Shown here: positions 52,979 through 61,628 of the stretch, piece after piece
Numbering within the stretch: the stretch's first letter is position 1
How the letters are laid out: each line of letters opens with the position of its first letter
Assembly (NCBI GenBank): GCA_049700195.1
Contig: JBNAVY010000001.1
Location: forward strand, 1-64,000
Origin: JBNAVY01 sp049700195
GTDB lineage: Bacteria; Bacillota; Thermoanaerobacteria; Thermoanaerobacterales; Thermoanaerobacteraceae
Length of the DNA stretch: 64,000 nt
Reading direction: 5' to 3'
Program-made: the position numbers and the translations under genes
Notes under the pieces: generated by a model
What the model saw: the letters and a program-made list of their open reading frames with translations, nothing else
The model's database searches: none
Told to the model about the DNA's origin: nothing

Positions 52979-55366
52979 ATGTTAGATGAAAAAATTTTTG
53001 AAAGCAAATATGGATATTTCAGCAAAGATGGAAGAGAATATGTTATTACTACACCATTAACTCCTAGACCATGGGTAAATGTAATAAGCAACGGTGATTA
53101 CTCATTTATAGTTTCACAAACTGGCAGTGGCTTTTCATGGAGAAGTAATGCTGTTGAAAATCGTCTTACAAGGTATTCCCAAGATATAATAAAGGATGAA
53201 TGGGGTAAATACATATATATAAGAGATGAGGAGTCAAAAGATTACTGGTCTGCCACATGGAAGCCTGTACTAAAAGAGCCGGATTTTTATGAAGTACGAC
53301 ATGGTATTGGATATTCGATAATAACTCAAATTAACAATGGCATTAAAAGTAATTTAAAAATGTTTGTTGTACCTGATGCTCCAGTTGAATTGTGGGAAAT
53401 AACTCTGGAGAATAAAACAGATAAAAAAAGAGTATTAAATTTATTCACATATTTAGAATGGAATTTAGGTTTTGGTCATGATGAACATAGAGAATTTCAT
53501 AAAATATTTATTGACACAGAATACCATGATGATATAAAGGGTTTTATTGCTAACAAATATTTATGGGGCTTGCCTAATGAAAAAGGGCAACACAATAATA
53601 GAAGTTGGGAATATACAGCTTTTCATACTTCAAGTGAAATACCAATATCTTATGATGGTGATAAAGAATCTTTTTTAGGTATGTATTCATCTCTAGAAAA
53701 ACCTAAGGCTATGAAAGAAAAATTGCTTAGTAAAAATACCGGAAGATTTAATGATGCTATAGCATCATTACAAATAGAAGTTTTATTAGAACCAGGGGAA
53801 ACTAAAAAAGTAGTTTTTACTTTGGGAGCAGCAGATAATAAGGAACAAGCTCTGGAATTTTCCAGAAAATATAGCGATTTAGATGAGGTAGAAAAAGCTT
53901 TTAATAGAGTTGGACAGTTTTGGAGTACTTTTATAGACAGTGAAAAGATACATACTCCTGACAATGCAATGAATATTATGACAAATATATGGCTTAAATA
54001 TCAAGCTATCTCATGCCGTATATGGGGTAAGGCTGCATATTATCAAATAAGTGGAGGATATGGTTATAGAGATCAGCTACAAGATTCCATGATATTTTTA
54101 GAAAGTGTTCCAGAATATACAAAAAAACAAATACTTATGCATGCTTCAAAGCAGAAAAATGATGGCACAGTTCTCCACTGGTGGATGACAATATCCGGTA
54201 ATGGACCTGCAACAAAATGCTCTGATGATTTACTTTGGCTTCCGTATATAACAATAAATTATTTAAAAGAAACTAATGATTTTGAAATATTAGATGAAAT
54301 AGTGCCCTTTTTAGATGATGGAGAAGGTACAATTTATGAACACTTAAAACGTGCTATTGAAAAAGCATTTATGAGGTTTAGTCCTAGAGGGATTCCGTTA
54401 ATAGGTGAAAATGACTGGAATGATGGCTTGAGTGCTGTAGGCTGGGATTGGAAGGGAGAAAGTTTTTGGCTTGGAGAGTTTTTATATGCTATTCTTGAAG
54501 ACTTTAAATATATATCGGAGAAGAAAAATGATTTTAAATTTAAATCTAAATGTAGTGATGTTCAGGATGTTTTAAAAGAAAATATTAACAAATATGGTTG
54601 GGATGGTAAATGGTATATACAAGCAACTACAGATGATGGTGAAAAATTGGGAAGTAAGGAAAATGAAGAAGGTTTTATTTATCTAAATCCTCAAACATGG
54701 GCAGTAATTAGTGGAATTGCTGATAAAGAAAAAGAAAAAGTGTGTATGAATTCCGTTTCAGAGTATCTTTTAAAGGATTATGGACCATTACTTCTATATC
54801 CTGCTTATAGTAAAATAAGAGAAGATATCGGATATATTACAAGATATGCACCTGGATTAAGAGAAAATGGGGGAGTTTATACTCATGCTGCAACATGGGC
54901 AATACCAGCATTTACAATAGTTGAAGAACCTGAAAAAGCTTATGAAGTTTATAAAAAGATTTGCCCTATTAATCGTTTAAATGATATTGATCATTATAAA
55001 GGAGAACCCTATGTTTTACCTGGTAATTCTGATGGTCCGCAGTCTCCTAATTATGGCAGAGGAAGTTGGACATGGTATACCGGCTCAGCACAGTGGTTAC
55101 ATAGAGTAGCTACAAATTGGATTTTAGGAATACGTTCAGACTATGATGGACTTTTAATTGATCCATCCATACCTTCTGAATGGGAGGGTTTTTCTTACAC
55201 AAGAAAGTTTAGAAACACAATTTATAACATAAGTGTAGAAAATAAAAATCACGTTAACAGTGGTATTAAGGAAATTTATCTTGATGGTACGTTAATTATA
55301 GGAAACAAATTACCTGACTTAAATGATGGTGAAATTCATGAAGTAAAAGTAATAATGGGTAAATAA
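52979..55366 (+). CDS. GH94 family beta-glycoside phosphorylase
   Basis: 795 residues. Seen: the GH94 N-terminal sandwich opening REYVITTPLTPRPWVNVIS, SGFSWRSNAVENRLTRY, IYIRDEESKDYW, and the barrel with GYGYRDQLQDSM and GENDWNDGLS, where Asp482 is in the place of the catalytic acid. It cleaves a beta-glucoside with phosphate, giving a sugar 1-phosphate. The N-terminal wording is closer to the GH94 domain of cyclic beta-1,2-glucan synthases and to cellobionic acid phosphorylase than to cellobiose phosphorylase (by memory, not alignment). ATG 52979 follows GGGAGGAG. Confidence 0.87.
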   Translation: MLDEKIFESKYGYFSKDGREYVITTPLTPRPWVNVISNGDYSFIVSQTGSGFSWRSNAVENRLTRYSQDIIKDEWGKYIYIRDEESKDYWSATWKPVLKEPDFYEVRHGIGYSIITQINNGIKSNLKMFVVPDAPVELWEITLENKTDKKRVLNLFTYLEWNLGFGHDEHREFHKIFIDTEYHDDIKGFIANKYLWGLPNEKGQHNNRSWEYTAFHTSSEIPISYDGDKESFLGMYSSLEKPKAMKEKLLSKNTGRFNDAIASLQIEVLLEPGETKKVVFTLGAADNKEQALEFSRKYSDLDEVEKAFNRVGQFWSTFIDSEKIHTPDNAMNIMTNIWLKYQAISCRIWGKAAYYQISGGYGYRDQLQDSMIFLESVPEYTKKQILMHASKQKNDGTVLHWWMTISGNGPATKCSDDLLWLPYITINYLKETNDFEILDEIVPFLDDGEGTIYEHLKRAIEKAFMRFSPRGIPLIGENDWNDGLSAVGWDWKGESFWLGEFLYAILEDFKYISEKKNDFKFKSKCSDVQDVLKENINKYGWDGKWYIQATTDDGEKLGSKENEEGFIYLNPQTWAVISGIADKEKEKVCMNSVSEYLLKDYGPLLLYPAYSKIREDIGYITRYAPGLRENGGVYTHAATWAIPAFTIVEEPEKAYEVYKKICPINRLNDIDHYKGEPYVLPGNSDGPQSPNYGRGSWTWYTGSAQWLHRVATNWILGIRSDYDGLLIDPSIPSEWEGFSYTRKFRNTIYNISVENKNHVNSGIKEIYLDGTLIIGNKLPDLNDGEIHEVKVIMGK

Positions 55367-55389
55367 AAAAATATTTGGGGGGAAATTTT

Positions 55390-57411
55390 ATGAATAATAA
55401 TCCTCTCTTAAAGTTTATTAATAAATTTAATAAAAAAAATATCTTAGATTTAGAAAGTGAAAAATGTTTTAGATTTTTTTGGGAACAGGTAAATCTTGAT
55501 GAAAATAGCAGTGGATTTGGTCTTATAAGAGATAGATTTCCCCAAGAACCTTCTATTGCAAGTATTGCTTCTGTCGGATTTGGTTTAAGTGCAATAGCAA
55601 TAGGAGTAAATAACCATTGGATTAGCTATAATGAAGGATTTAACAGAGTTTCAAAAACTTTAGATACTTTAATTAATAATGTAGAAAATATTAATGGGTT
55701 TTATTATCACTTTATAGATATAAATACGGGTAAAAGAATTAGAAAATCAGAAGTTTCTATAATTGATACAGCAATATTAATAAATGGTGCAATTTTTGCA
55801 GGGGAATTTTTCGGTGGTATTATTAAGATAAAAGCGGAGGAAATATATAAAAGGACAAATTGGGTATGGTATTTAAACCCTGAAACAAATTTATTTTATA
55901 TGGGTTATACTCCAGAGAGAGGGTTTTTTGGTTCCTGGGACTGGTATGCTGAGCAATTTATGGTTTATTTTCTTGCGGTAGCATCACCAACCTTTCCAGT
56001 TAATAAAAATGTATTTTATGATTTTAAAAGGATATGGGGGTCTTATGGATTTTATCCTCCTATTATTCATACGTGGACAGGATCCATTTTTACATATCAA
56101 TATTCTTTTGCATGGTTTGATTTAAGGAATAAGATAGATAAATATGAAGTAAATTGGTGGTTTAATTCTATAATAGCTTCAAAATCAAATAGACAATTTT
56201 GCATAGATAATAAAAACAATTTTAAAACATTCGATGAAAATTCCTGGGGCTTGACTGCTTGTGATGGGCCAGAAGGATATAAAGGTAGTTACGGAGCTGC
56301 ACCTTCCGATTATGATAATAATCAGAATTTTACAGATGGCACTGTACCACCTGCAGGAGCAGCTGGATCAATTGTTTTTACTCCAAAGGATTCAGTTAAT
56401 GCATTAAATAATTTTTATAATAAATACAAAGATTTATGGGGTGAATATGGATTTAAAGATGCTTATAATCTAGATGTTTATCCTGAATGGTATGCAAAAG
56501 ATGTTATAGGTATAGATAAGGGGATAACTCTATTAATGATTGAAAATTATAAATCTGGTTTAGTATGGAAATATTTTATGAAAAATAAATATGTTCAGGG
56601 TGGAATGAAACGTGTTGGTATAATTGAGTTAGGGGAAAAAATAGTTGATGATTTTGATGGAAACACATTAACTTTAGGGTGGAAGACTAAAACAAATATC
56701 AATTTTAATCTTAAAATAACAAATGATAATGCTAATACTGGATTATACAGCTTAAGAGTTGATTATAAAAATGCAAAAATTGATGATTCATATTTTTATG
56801 CTCACATTGAAGAAATAGATTTAGAATATATGGATATATTTGGATTCTACTTATATGGAAAGACACAAATTAAAATAAGTTTTATTGATAAAAATTATAA
56901 AATGATTGCTGAAAGAGTTTTTAAAAACGACAAAACTGATATATGGAAGAACTTTGAATGGGATTTATCAGATAAAAAAGATGTTTTATCAAATTTATAT
57001 GAAATAAGGGTGTATGTGCAAAACAGTAAAATAGATATTTATGAAACTTTGTATATTGATAATTTAGAATTTAAAACTAAAAAGCCTATTGCACATTCAG
57101 TATTTATAGAAGGAAAACCAATAATAGGGAGTATTTTGGATGGAAACTATATATATCATAATCTAAAAGATTATAAGGAATATGAATCTAGTTATAGATG
57201 GTTAATTTCTGATTATGAAGACAGAGACTTTTTACCTATTCCAAATGCTGTATCTTTAACATACAAAATAAAAGCTGATGATATTGGTAAATATATTAAA
57301 TTTGAAATTACCCCTAGATGTTTAGATGTAAATGGTAATGTGATTTCTGGTAAAAGTATATGTAGCATTCCGATAGGGGAAATTTGCGAGGGTGAGTTAG
57401 CATATGCATAA
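55390..57411 (+). CDS. PF10091/GH144-type glucanase (beta-1,2-glucanase family), cytosolic
   Basis: 673 residues. Seen: an all-alpha toroid domain at about 15-430 opening with CFRFFWEQ and including GFGLSAIAIG, TYQYSFAW, WGLTACDGPEGY and DGTVPPAGAAGSI, the pattern of PF10091 (GH144). Next come a CBM-like sandwich at about 435-560 and an Ig-like domain at about 565-665 ending in YRWLIS and KYIKFEITP. GH144 enzymes characterised so far act on beta-1,2-glucan. There is no signal peptide, odd for an endo-enzyme with accessory modules. ATG 55390 follows TTGGGGGGAA, 24 bp after GH94. Confidence 0.8.
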   Translation: MNNNPLLKFINKFNKKNILDLESEKCFRFFWEQVNLDENSSGFGLIRDRFPQEPSIASIASVGFGLSAIAIGVNNHWISYNEGFNRVSKTLDTLINNVENINGFYYHFIDINTGKRIRKSEVSIIDTAILINGAIFAGEFFGGIIKIKAEEIYKRTNWVWYLNPETNLFYMGYTPERGFFGSWDWYAEQFMVYFLAVASPTFPVNKNVFYDFKRIWGSYGFYPPIIHTWTGSIFTYQYSFAWFDLRNKIDKYEVNWWFNSIIASKSNRQFCIDNKNNFKTFDENSWGLTACDGPEGYKGSYGAAPSDYDNNQNFTDGTVPPAGAAGSIVFTPKDSVNALNNFYNKYKDLWGEYGFKDAYNLDVYPEWYAKDVIGIDKGITLLMIENYKSGLVWKYFMKNKYVQGGMKRVGIIELGEKIVDDFDGNTLTLGWKTKTNINFNLKITNDNANTGLYSLRVDYKNAKIDDSYFYAHIEEIDLEYMDIFGFYLYGKTQIKISFIDKNYKMIAERVFKNDKTDIWKNFEWDLSDKKDVLSNLYEIRVYVQNSKIDIYETLYIDNLEFKTKKPIAHSVFIEGKPIIGSILDGNYIYHNLKDYKEYESSYRWLISDYEDRDFLPIPNAVSLTYKIKADDIGKYIKFEITPRCLDVNGNVISGKSICSIPIGEICEGELAYA

Positions 57412-59830
57412 AGAGGACAATAAAATTATTGAAATTAAAAATAAGCAGATTTTAATAGATGGTAAAGCAACGATTATTACATCTGGCGAAATACATTATT
57501 TTCGTTTAGATAAAGAAGAATGGCAGGACCGTATTAATAAGTTAAAAGCAACGGGCTGCAATGCAGTATCTTCTTATATCCCATGGATTTGTCATGAGCC
57601 TTGTGAGGGAATGGTAGATTTAGAGGGTAAATACCGACCCGAATTGGACGTAGGTGGTTTTATTGATTTATGCAAGGAAAATGGGCTTTATTTTTTAGCA
57701 AGACCAGGGCCTTTTATTATGGCTGAAATTAAAAATGAAGGATTGCCCTCGTGGATTTATAAAAAACATAAAGAAATAATACCAATTTGTTGGGATAATA
57801 AAATTACAACAACAAAAACTATAGATTACCTTGCACCTGAATTTTTGCAAGAGGTACATAATTGGTACAAAGAAGTAATGAAAGTAATTGCTCCTCGTAT
57901 TTATACTAAAGGAGGAAATATTATTGGTGTTCAACTTGATAATGAAGTAGGTATGCTCTCCTGGGTAAGTAATTGCCCGGATTTTACAGAAAATGCTCTT
58001 ATAGATTTTGCAAAATGGCTTAAAGGTAAATATGACGAAAAAACGCTTAGAACAAGATACCCTTTTGATTTTGATATGGAAAAATTTATAATAAACATTC
58101 GATCTCCCAAAGAAGAATATGCCTTAGAACTTTTTCGTGACATTGGACATTTTATGAGAAACCGTTTTGCCCGTTATATTGCTCAGCTGCGTTCTTATGC
58201 AGAAGAATTCGGAGTTAAAGACATCCCGTTTTTTGTAAATATTCATGGCACTAGTAATAATCATGGTTTTACATTTCCTGTTGGAATAAGCCAATTGTAT
58301 GAATCATATACACAAGAATCAGGATATATTGCAGGATCAGATTTGTATCTAGGCAATTTAACTATGGACAATTTCCAAGACTTATATATAATAAATAAAT
58401 TTATGGATGCTGTTAATAATTATGATCAACCTCTTACATCATTAGAATTTGAATGCGGTGACGGGAATTATGGTAATAATTGTGGGGGCAGATATGAAAC
58501 TTCTGCTATCGATTTAAAAACACGCGTTTGCATTTCACAAGGAAATAAATTATTAAATTATTATCTTTTTTCAGGTGGCAAAAACTATATACTACATCCT
58601 TTATTAAATGATGGAAATGACAGGATTGGAACAACAGGTGAAATGCATGGTTTTGCAGCTCCAGTTTCACCTGAAGGAAAGCTAAACTACACTTATCATA
58701 GAATGGCACGTATAATAAAAACAATTATGGCTGTTTCTGATAAATTGGCAACAATGGTAGAGGAATATGATAATATTGCTTTAGCTTTTATACCCGATTA
58801 TTTTATGACAGAATATTATTACGAAAAAAGCGAAAAAATGAAGGCAATTATTAACAATTTAACAATGCATAGAGCATATCAATCTTGGGAAACTGCAATA
58901 CGAAGTCTATTATTAGCAAATTATAGATTATCTTCTGTTAACATACAAAAAGAAATAGATCATTTAAAAACCACAGTTCTTATATTATTATCAGCAAGAT
59001 ATATGGATTCAAAAATACAAACAAAACTTGTGGAATTCCTTAAAAAAGGAGGTAAAATATTTTTATATGGAGAAGTTCCTCAAATGGATATGGAAGGTAA
59101 TAAATGTACTATATTACAAGAAGCAATAAAAGTGAAAGAAAAAGAAATTATAAAAAACAGTGATGATTTTTATCTTTCAATATATGCTGATGGATGGGCT
59201 TCTCCAAGGCCTGAAGTAAGAACAGATTTTATACAGACGTTAATTATTGAAGAAGGCGAAGCGATTTTTAGGCTTCATGGAACTAATGAAGTTTGCGGTT
59301 TTGAAACAAATGTATCAAAAGGTAAAATTATAGGTGTTACAGCTAATTATATATGTGATATTAATTTTATAAAAGAAGCTATGGGTAGACTTGGTGTTAC
59401 ACCTATGCTATATCATGATTGTAATGATAATGGAATTATTATTACATCAACAGTTAATGATAATAATGAGAGATTTTTACATTTAATAAATTTAGATGAT
59501 TATGAAAAGTCAGTATATATTTACAAAGATAATAAAATGCTTTTTGATGGAAATCAAATTAGCATTGAAGGGAAAGACGGAATTATGATTCCTTTAAATG
59601 TTTATATAAATGAAATAAAAATAATCTATTCAACAGCCGAAATTATTGAAAAAGGAGAAGGTTTTATAAAATTCAGACTGACTCAGTCCAAAGATATAAT
59701 TGTACTTGAAACATTAAGACAAATTCAAGATAATAATGATTATGAAATTTACAGAAATGGGGAAATACACAAAATAATATCTAAGAAAAATAGCAAAATA
59801 GACAACATACTAGAAATAAATTACAAATAG
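57404..59830 (+). CDS. GH35 family glycosidase, second copy
   Basis: 808 residues, a diverged paralogue of the gene at 48548. Seen: SGEIHYFRL, AVSSYIPWICHEP, RPGPFIMAE, acid/base in QLDNEVG (Glu181), probable nucleophile in SLEFECGDG (Glu348), and C-terminal sandwich domains. No signal peptide. ATG 57404 overlaps the preceding stop by 8 bp and follows GAGGGTGAG, so it is coupled to the GH144 gene. Retention of two GH35 forms in one operon implies separate linkages or a hydrolase/transglycosylase pair; which is not decidable here. Confidence 0.88.
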   Translation: MHKEDNKIIEIKNKQILIDGKATIITSGEIHYFRLDKEEWQDRINKLKATGCNAVSSYIPWICHEPCEGMVDLEGKYRPELDVGGFIDLCKENGLYFLARPGPFIMAEIKNEGLPSWIYKKHKEIIPICWDNKITTTKTIDYLAPEFLQEVHNWYKEVMKVIAPRIYTKGGNIIGVQLDNEVGMLSWVSNCPDFTENALIDFAKWLKGKYDEKTLRTRYPFDFDMEKFIINIRSPKEEYALELFRDIGHFMRNRFARYIAQLRSYAEEFGVKDIPFFVNIHGTSNNHGFTFPVGISQLYESYTQESGYIAGSDLYLGNLTMDNFQDLYIINKFMDAVNNYDQPLTSLEFECGDGNYGNNCGGRYETSAIDLKTRVCISQGNKLLNYYLFSGGKNYILHPLLNDGNDRIGTTGEMHGFAAPVSPEGKLNYTYHRMARIIKTIMAVSDKLATMVEEYDNIALAFIPDYFMTEYYYEKSEKMKAIINNLTMHRAYQSWETAIRSLLLANYRLSSVNIQKEIDHLKTTVLILLSARYMDSKIQTKLVEFLKKGGKIFLYGEVPQMDMEGNKCTILQEAIKVKEKEIIKNSDDFYLSIYADGWASPRPEVRTDFIQTLIIEEGEAIFRLHGTNEVCGFETNVSKGKIIGVTANYICDINFIKEAMGRLGVTPMLYHDCNDNGIIITSTVNDNNERFLHLINLDDYEKSVYIYKDNKMLFDGNQISIEGKDGIMIPLNVYINEIKIIYSTAEIIEKGEGFIKFRLTQSKDIIVLETLRQIQDNNDYEIYRNGEIHKIISKKNSKIDNILEINYK

Positions 59831-59837
59831 ATAAATT

Positions 59838-59853
59838 GTTGAAATGTTTCAAC
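59838..59853 (+). promoter_or_regulatory. LacI-family operator O3
   Basis: GTTGAAATGTTTCAAC has perfect 7-bp arms around TG, starting 8 bp after the GH35 stop. It lies 177 bp centre to centre before O4, a distance that allows looping over the promoter. Confidence 0.65.
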
Positions 59854-59974
59854 ATAAAAAATAAAATTTACTTATAGAAATTTATTTTTAAATAATATCT
59901 AATAAACAATCTGGATATAATTTTATTTTATCTTAGCTATATAAAACAAATTTTTATAAATTTTAAAAAGTATA

Positions 59975-60003
59975 TTGACAGTTTATTAAGGGGGTGATAT
60001 ACT
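59975..60003 (+). promoter_or_regulatory. Promoter of the solute-binding protein genes
   Basis: TTGACA (59975-59980), exactly 17 bp, then TATACT (59998-60003). This is one of the best sigma-A promoters in the window, giving the transport genes a transcript separate from the glycosidases. Confidence 0.85.
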
Positions 60004-60012
60004 AAAATTAAT

Positions 60013-60026
60013 GTGAAACGTTTCAA
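60013..60026 (+). promoter_or_regulatory. LacI-family operator O4 (cre-like)
   Basis: GTGAAACGTTTCAA with core GAAACGTTTC at 60015-60024, at about +5 to +14 of the predicted transcript. This is the same relative position as O1 at the lacI promoter. Confidence 0.8.
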
Positions 60027-60210
60027 CTAAAATAAATTAGAATATATTTTGGGAGGTGTAGATTAAAATTTTAAACTAAAGAAAATTAATAAGAGTTAAT
60101 GTATTTTTTACAGACTATTTGATTACGATTACACAATTTACGAATATAATAGACTTACTAAAGTTTATTATATAAAATATATAAATTTATAAAGGAGTGG
60201 AGGATGTTTT

Positions 60211-61605
60211 ATGAAAAATCTAAAGAGAACTTTTGCAATAATTATGGCTTTAGTATTAATGAGTTTAGCAGCTGGGTGTTCAAAACCCAATACAAGTAAT
60301 AGCAGTTCTAGTACAAGTTCAAATTCTAATACTGCATCTAAAGAAGTTGTTACTTTAAAATATGCTAACTGGAATTTAGGTACTGAAGAAGAAAATAATA
60401 TTGAAAGACAAATGATACAAGCATTTAATGACACACATCCAAATATTAAAGTAGAAATTGATAGTTCTATAACTCCAAAAGATTATAATGATAATCTTGC
60501 TGCTGCAGCAGCTTCAGGAACTATGCCTGATGTATTTATGCTTATTAATGTTCCGTCAGGAATAGCAAATGGATGGCTTTATGATATTAGTTCTATTGTG
60601 CAAAATGACAGCGAGTGGAATAAAATACCACAAAATGTTACAGATACAATTAAATATAATGGAAAAGTTTATGCTATACCATTTGCAGAACATTTTATGG
60701 GATATTTTATAAATAATGATATTTTTAACAAGGAAAATATACAACCATTAAAATTCGGTTTTACAATTGATGAATTTAAAAAAGATGTACTTGATTTAAC
60801 AAAACCAAGCAAAGGTATAGTAGGATTAAGCAATGAAAGTGAGATAATAGATTGGTATCCTGCAACCGTATCAGATAAATTTGGATGGTATACATGGACT
60901 GGAAATGGATTTGATCTTAATTCACAGGCTTTTATAGATGGTGTAAACTTAGCTAGAACTTTTGATAAAGCAGGTGCTGTATATAATGCTTTGACTGACG
61001 AGGAAAAGGCTAAAATTGCCGGAAGCAAAGATGCTAATGGATGGCAGACAGGTCATGTTGCTATTGATTGGGATGGGACTTGGATGTTACCAGATTTTAA
61101 AAAGAATCTTAATTTTTCATATTCATTTGTTGGAATACCAAATGGCAGAACACCTATAACTTTAGATTATGTTGGAATAGCAAAATCCACTAAACATGCC
61201 CAAGAAGCTTATGAGTTTGCAAAATGGATGTCATTTTCTAAAGAAGGTTATTTGAAACGATTCGAACTTGCAGAAAAATCAGGTACAGTTGTAAGTTCAA
61301 TACCAATAATGAAAGATCAGGAGTTAATTGACAAGTACTTATCAATAGCAAAAGTAGATGGTTTAAAAGAAGCTTTTGGCAATATTGATAATAGTATAGT
61401 TGAAGGCTTTAAATTTATACCAGGATATGTTGATGCAAGATGGAATGCTCCAACAGGAATTAAAGTTGGTGATAAAGATAATGCAACAATTGGTGATGTA
61501 TTATGGAATGCACCAAAACTTGGATTAAAGATTGAGGACTATGTAAATCAATTAAATAAATTAGCTAATGAAAAATATCAAGATGCATTAAAAGCTATAA
61601 AATAA
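60211..61605 (+). CDS. ABC transporter sugar-binding lipoprotein (family 1)
   Basis: 464 residues. Seen: a signal peptide with the lipobox ending at Cys23 (LAAGC), a Ser/Asn/Thr linker of about 20 residues, and a family 1 binding fold with LKYANWNLGTEEENNIERQM, WDGTWMLPDF and YVDARWNAP. The Cys-Ser-Lys-Pro-Asn-Thr-Ser start of the mature protein equals that of the protein at 1750, though the ligand domains differ. ATG 60211 follows AAGGAGTGGAGG. It is controlled by its own promoter with two LacI-type operators, so it imports the substrate of the glycosidase operon. Confidence 0.92.
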   Translation: MKNLKRTFAIIMALVLMSLAAGCSKPNTSNSSSSTSSNSNTASKEVVTLKYANWNLGTEEENNIERQMIQAFNDTHPNIKVEIDSSITPKDYNDNLAAAAASGTMPDVFMLINVPSGIANGWLYDISSIVQNDSEWNKIPQNVTDTIKYNGKVYAIPFAEHFMGYFINNDIFNKENIQPLKFGFTIDEFKKDVLDLTKPSKGIVGLSNESEIIDWYPATVSDKFGWYTWTGNGFDLNSQAFIDGVNLARTFDKAGAVYNALTDEEKAKIAGSKDANGWQTGHVAIDWDGTWMLPDFKKNLNFSYSFVGIPNGRTPITLDYVGIAKSTKHAQEAYEFAKWMSFSKEGYLKRFELAEKSGTVVSSIPIMKDQELIDKYLSIAKVDGLKEAFGNIDNSIVEGFKFIPGYVDARWNAPTGIKVGDKDNATIGDVLWNAPKLGLKIEDYVNQLNKLANEKYQDALKAIK

Positions 61606-61628
61606 GTAATTAAATCAGGAGGCCGGAA

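Larger units (their letters stand above)
59831..60210. promoter_or_regulatory. 380-bp control region upstream of the binding-protein genes
   Basis: This stretch holds no gene. It contains operator O3 (59838-59853), a consensus promoter (59975-60003), operator O4 (60015-60024) and a leader of nearly 200 nt. The leader includes a good ribosome site, GGGAGGTG at 60050-60057, with no start codon behind it except GTG directly followed by TAG. Confidence 0.7.

Noticed and set aside
61254..61263. GAAACGATTC inside the binding-protein gene as a fifth LacI operator
   Set aside because: It departs from GAAACGTTTC at one core position and again encodes LKRFE; without a second line of evidence it is more likely chance.
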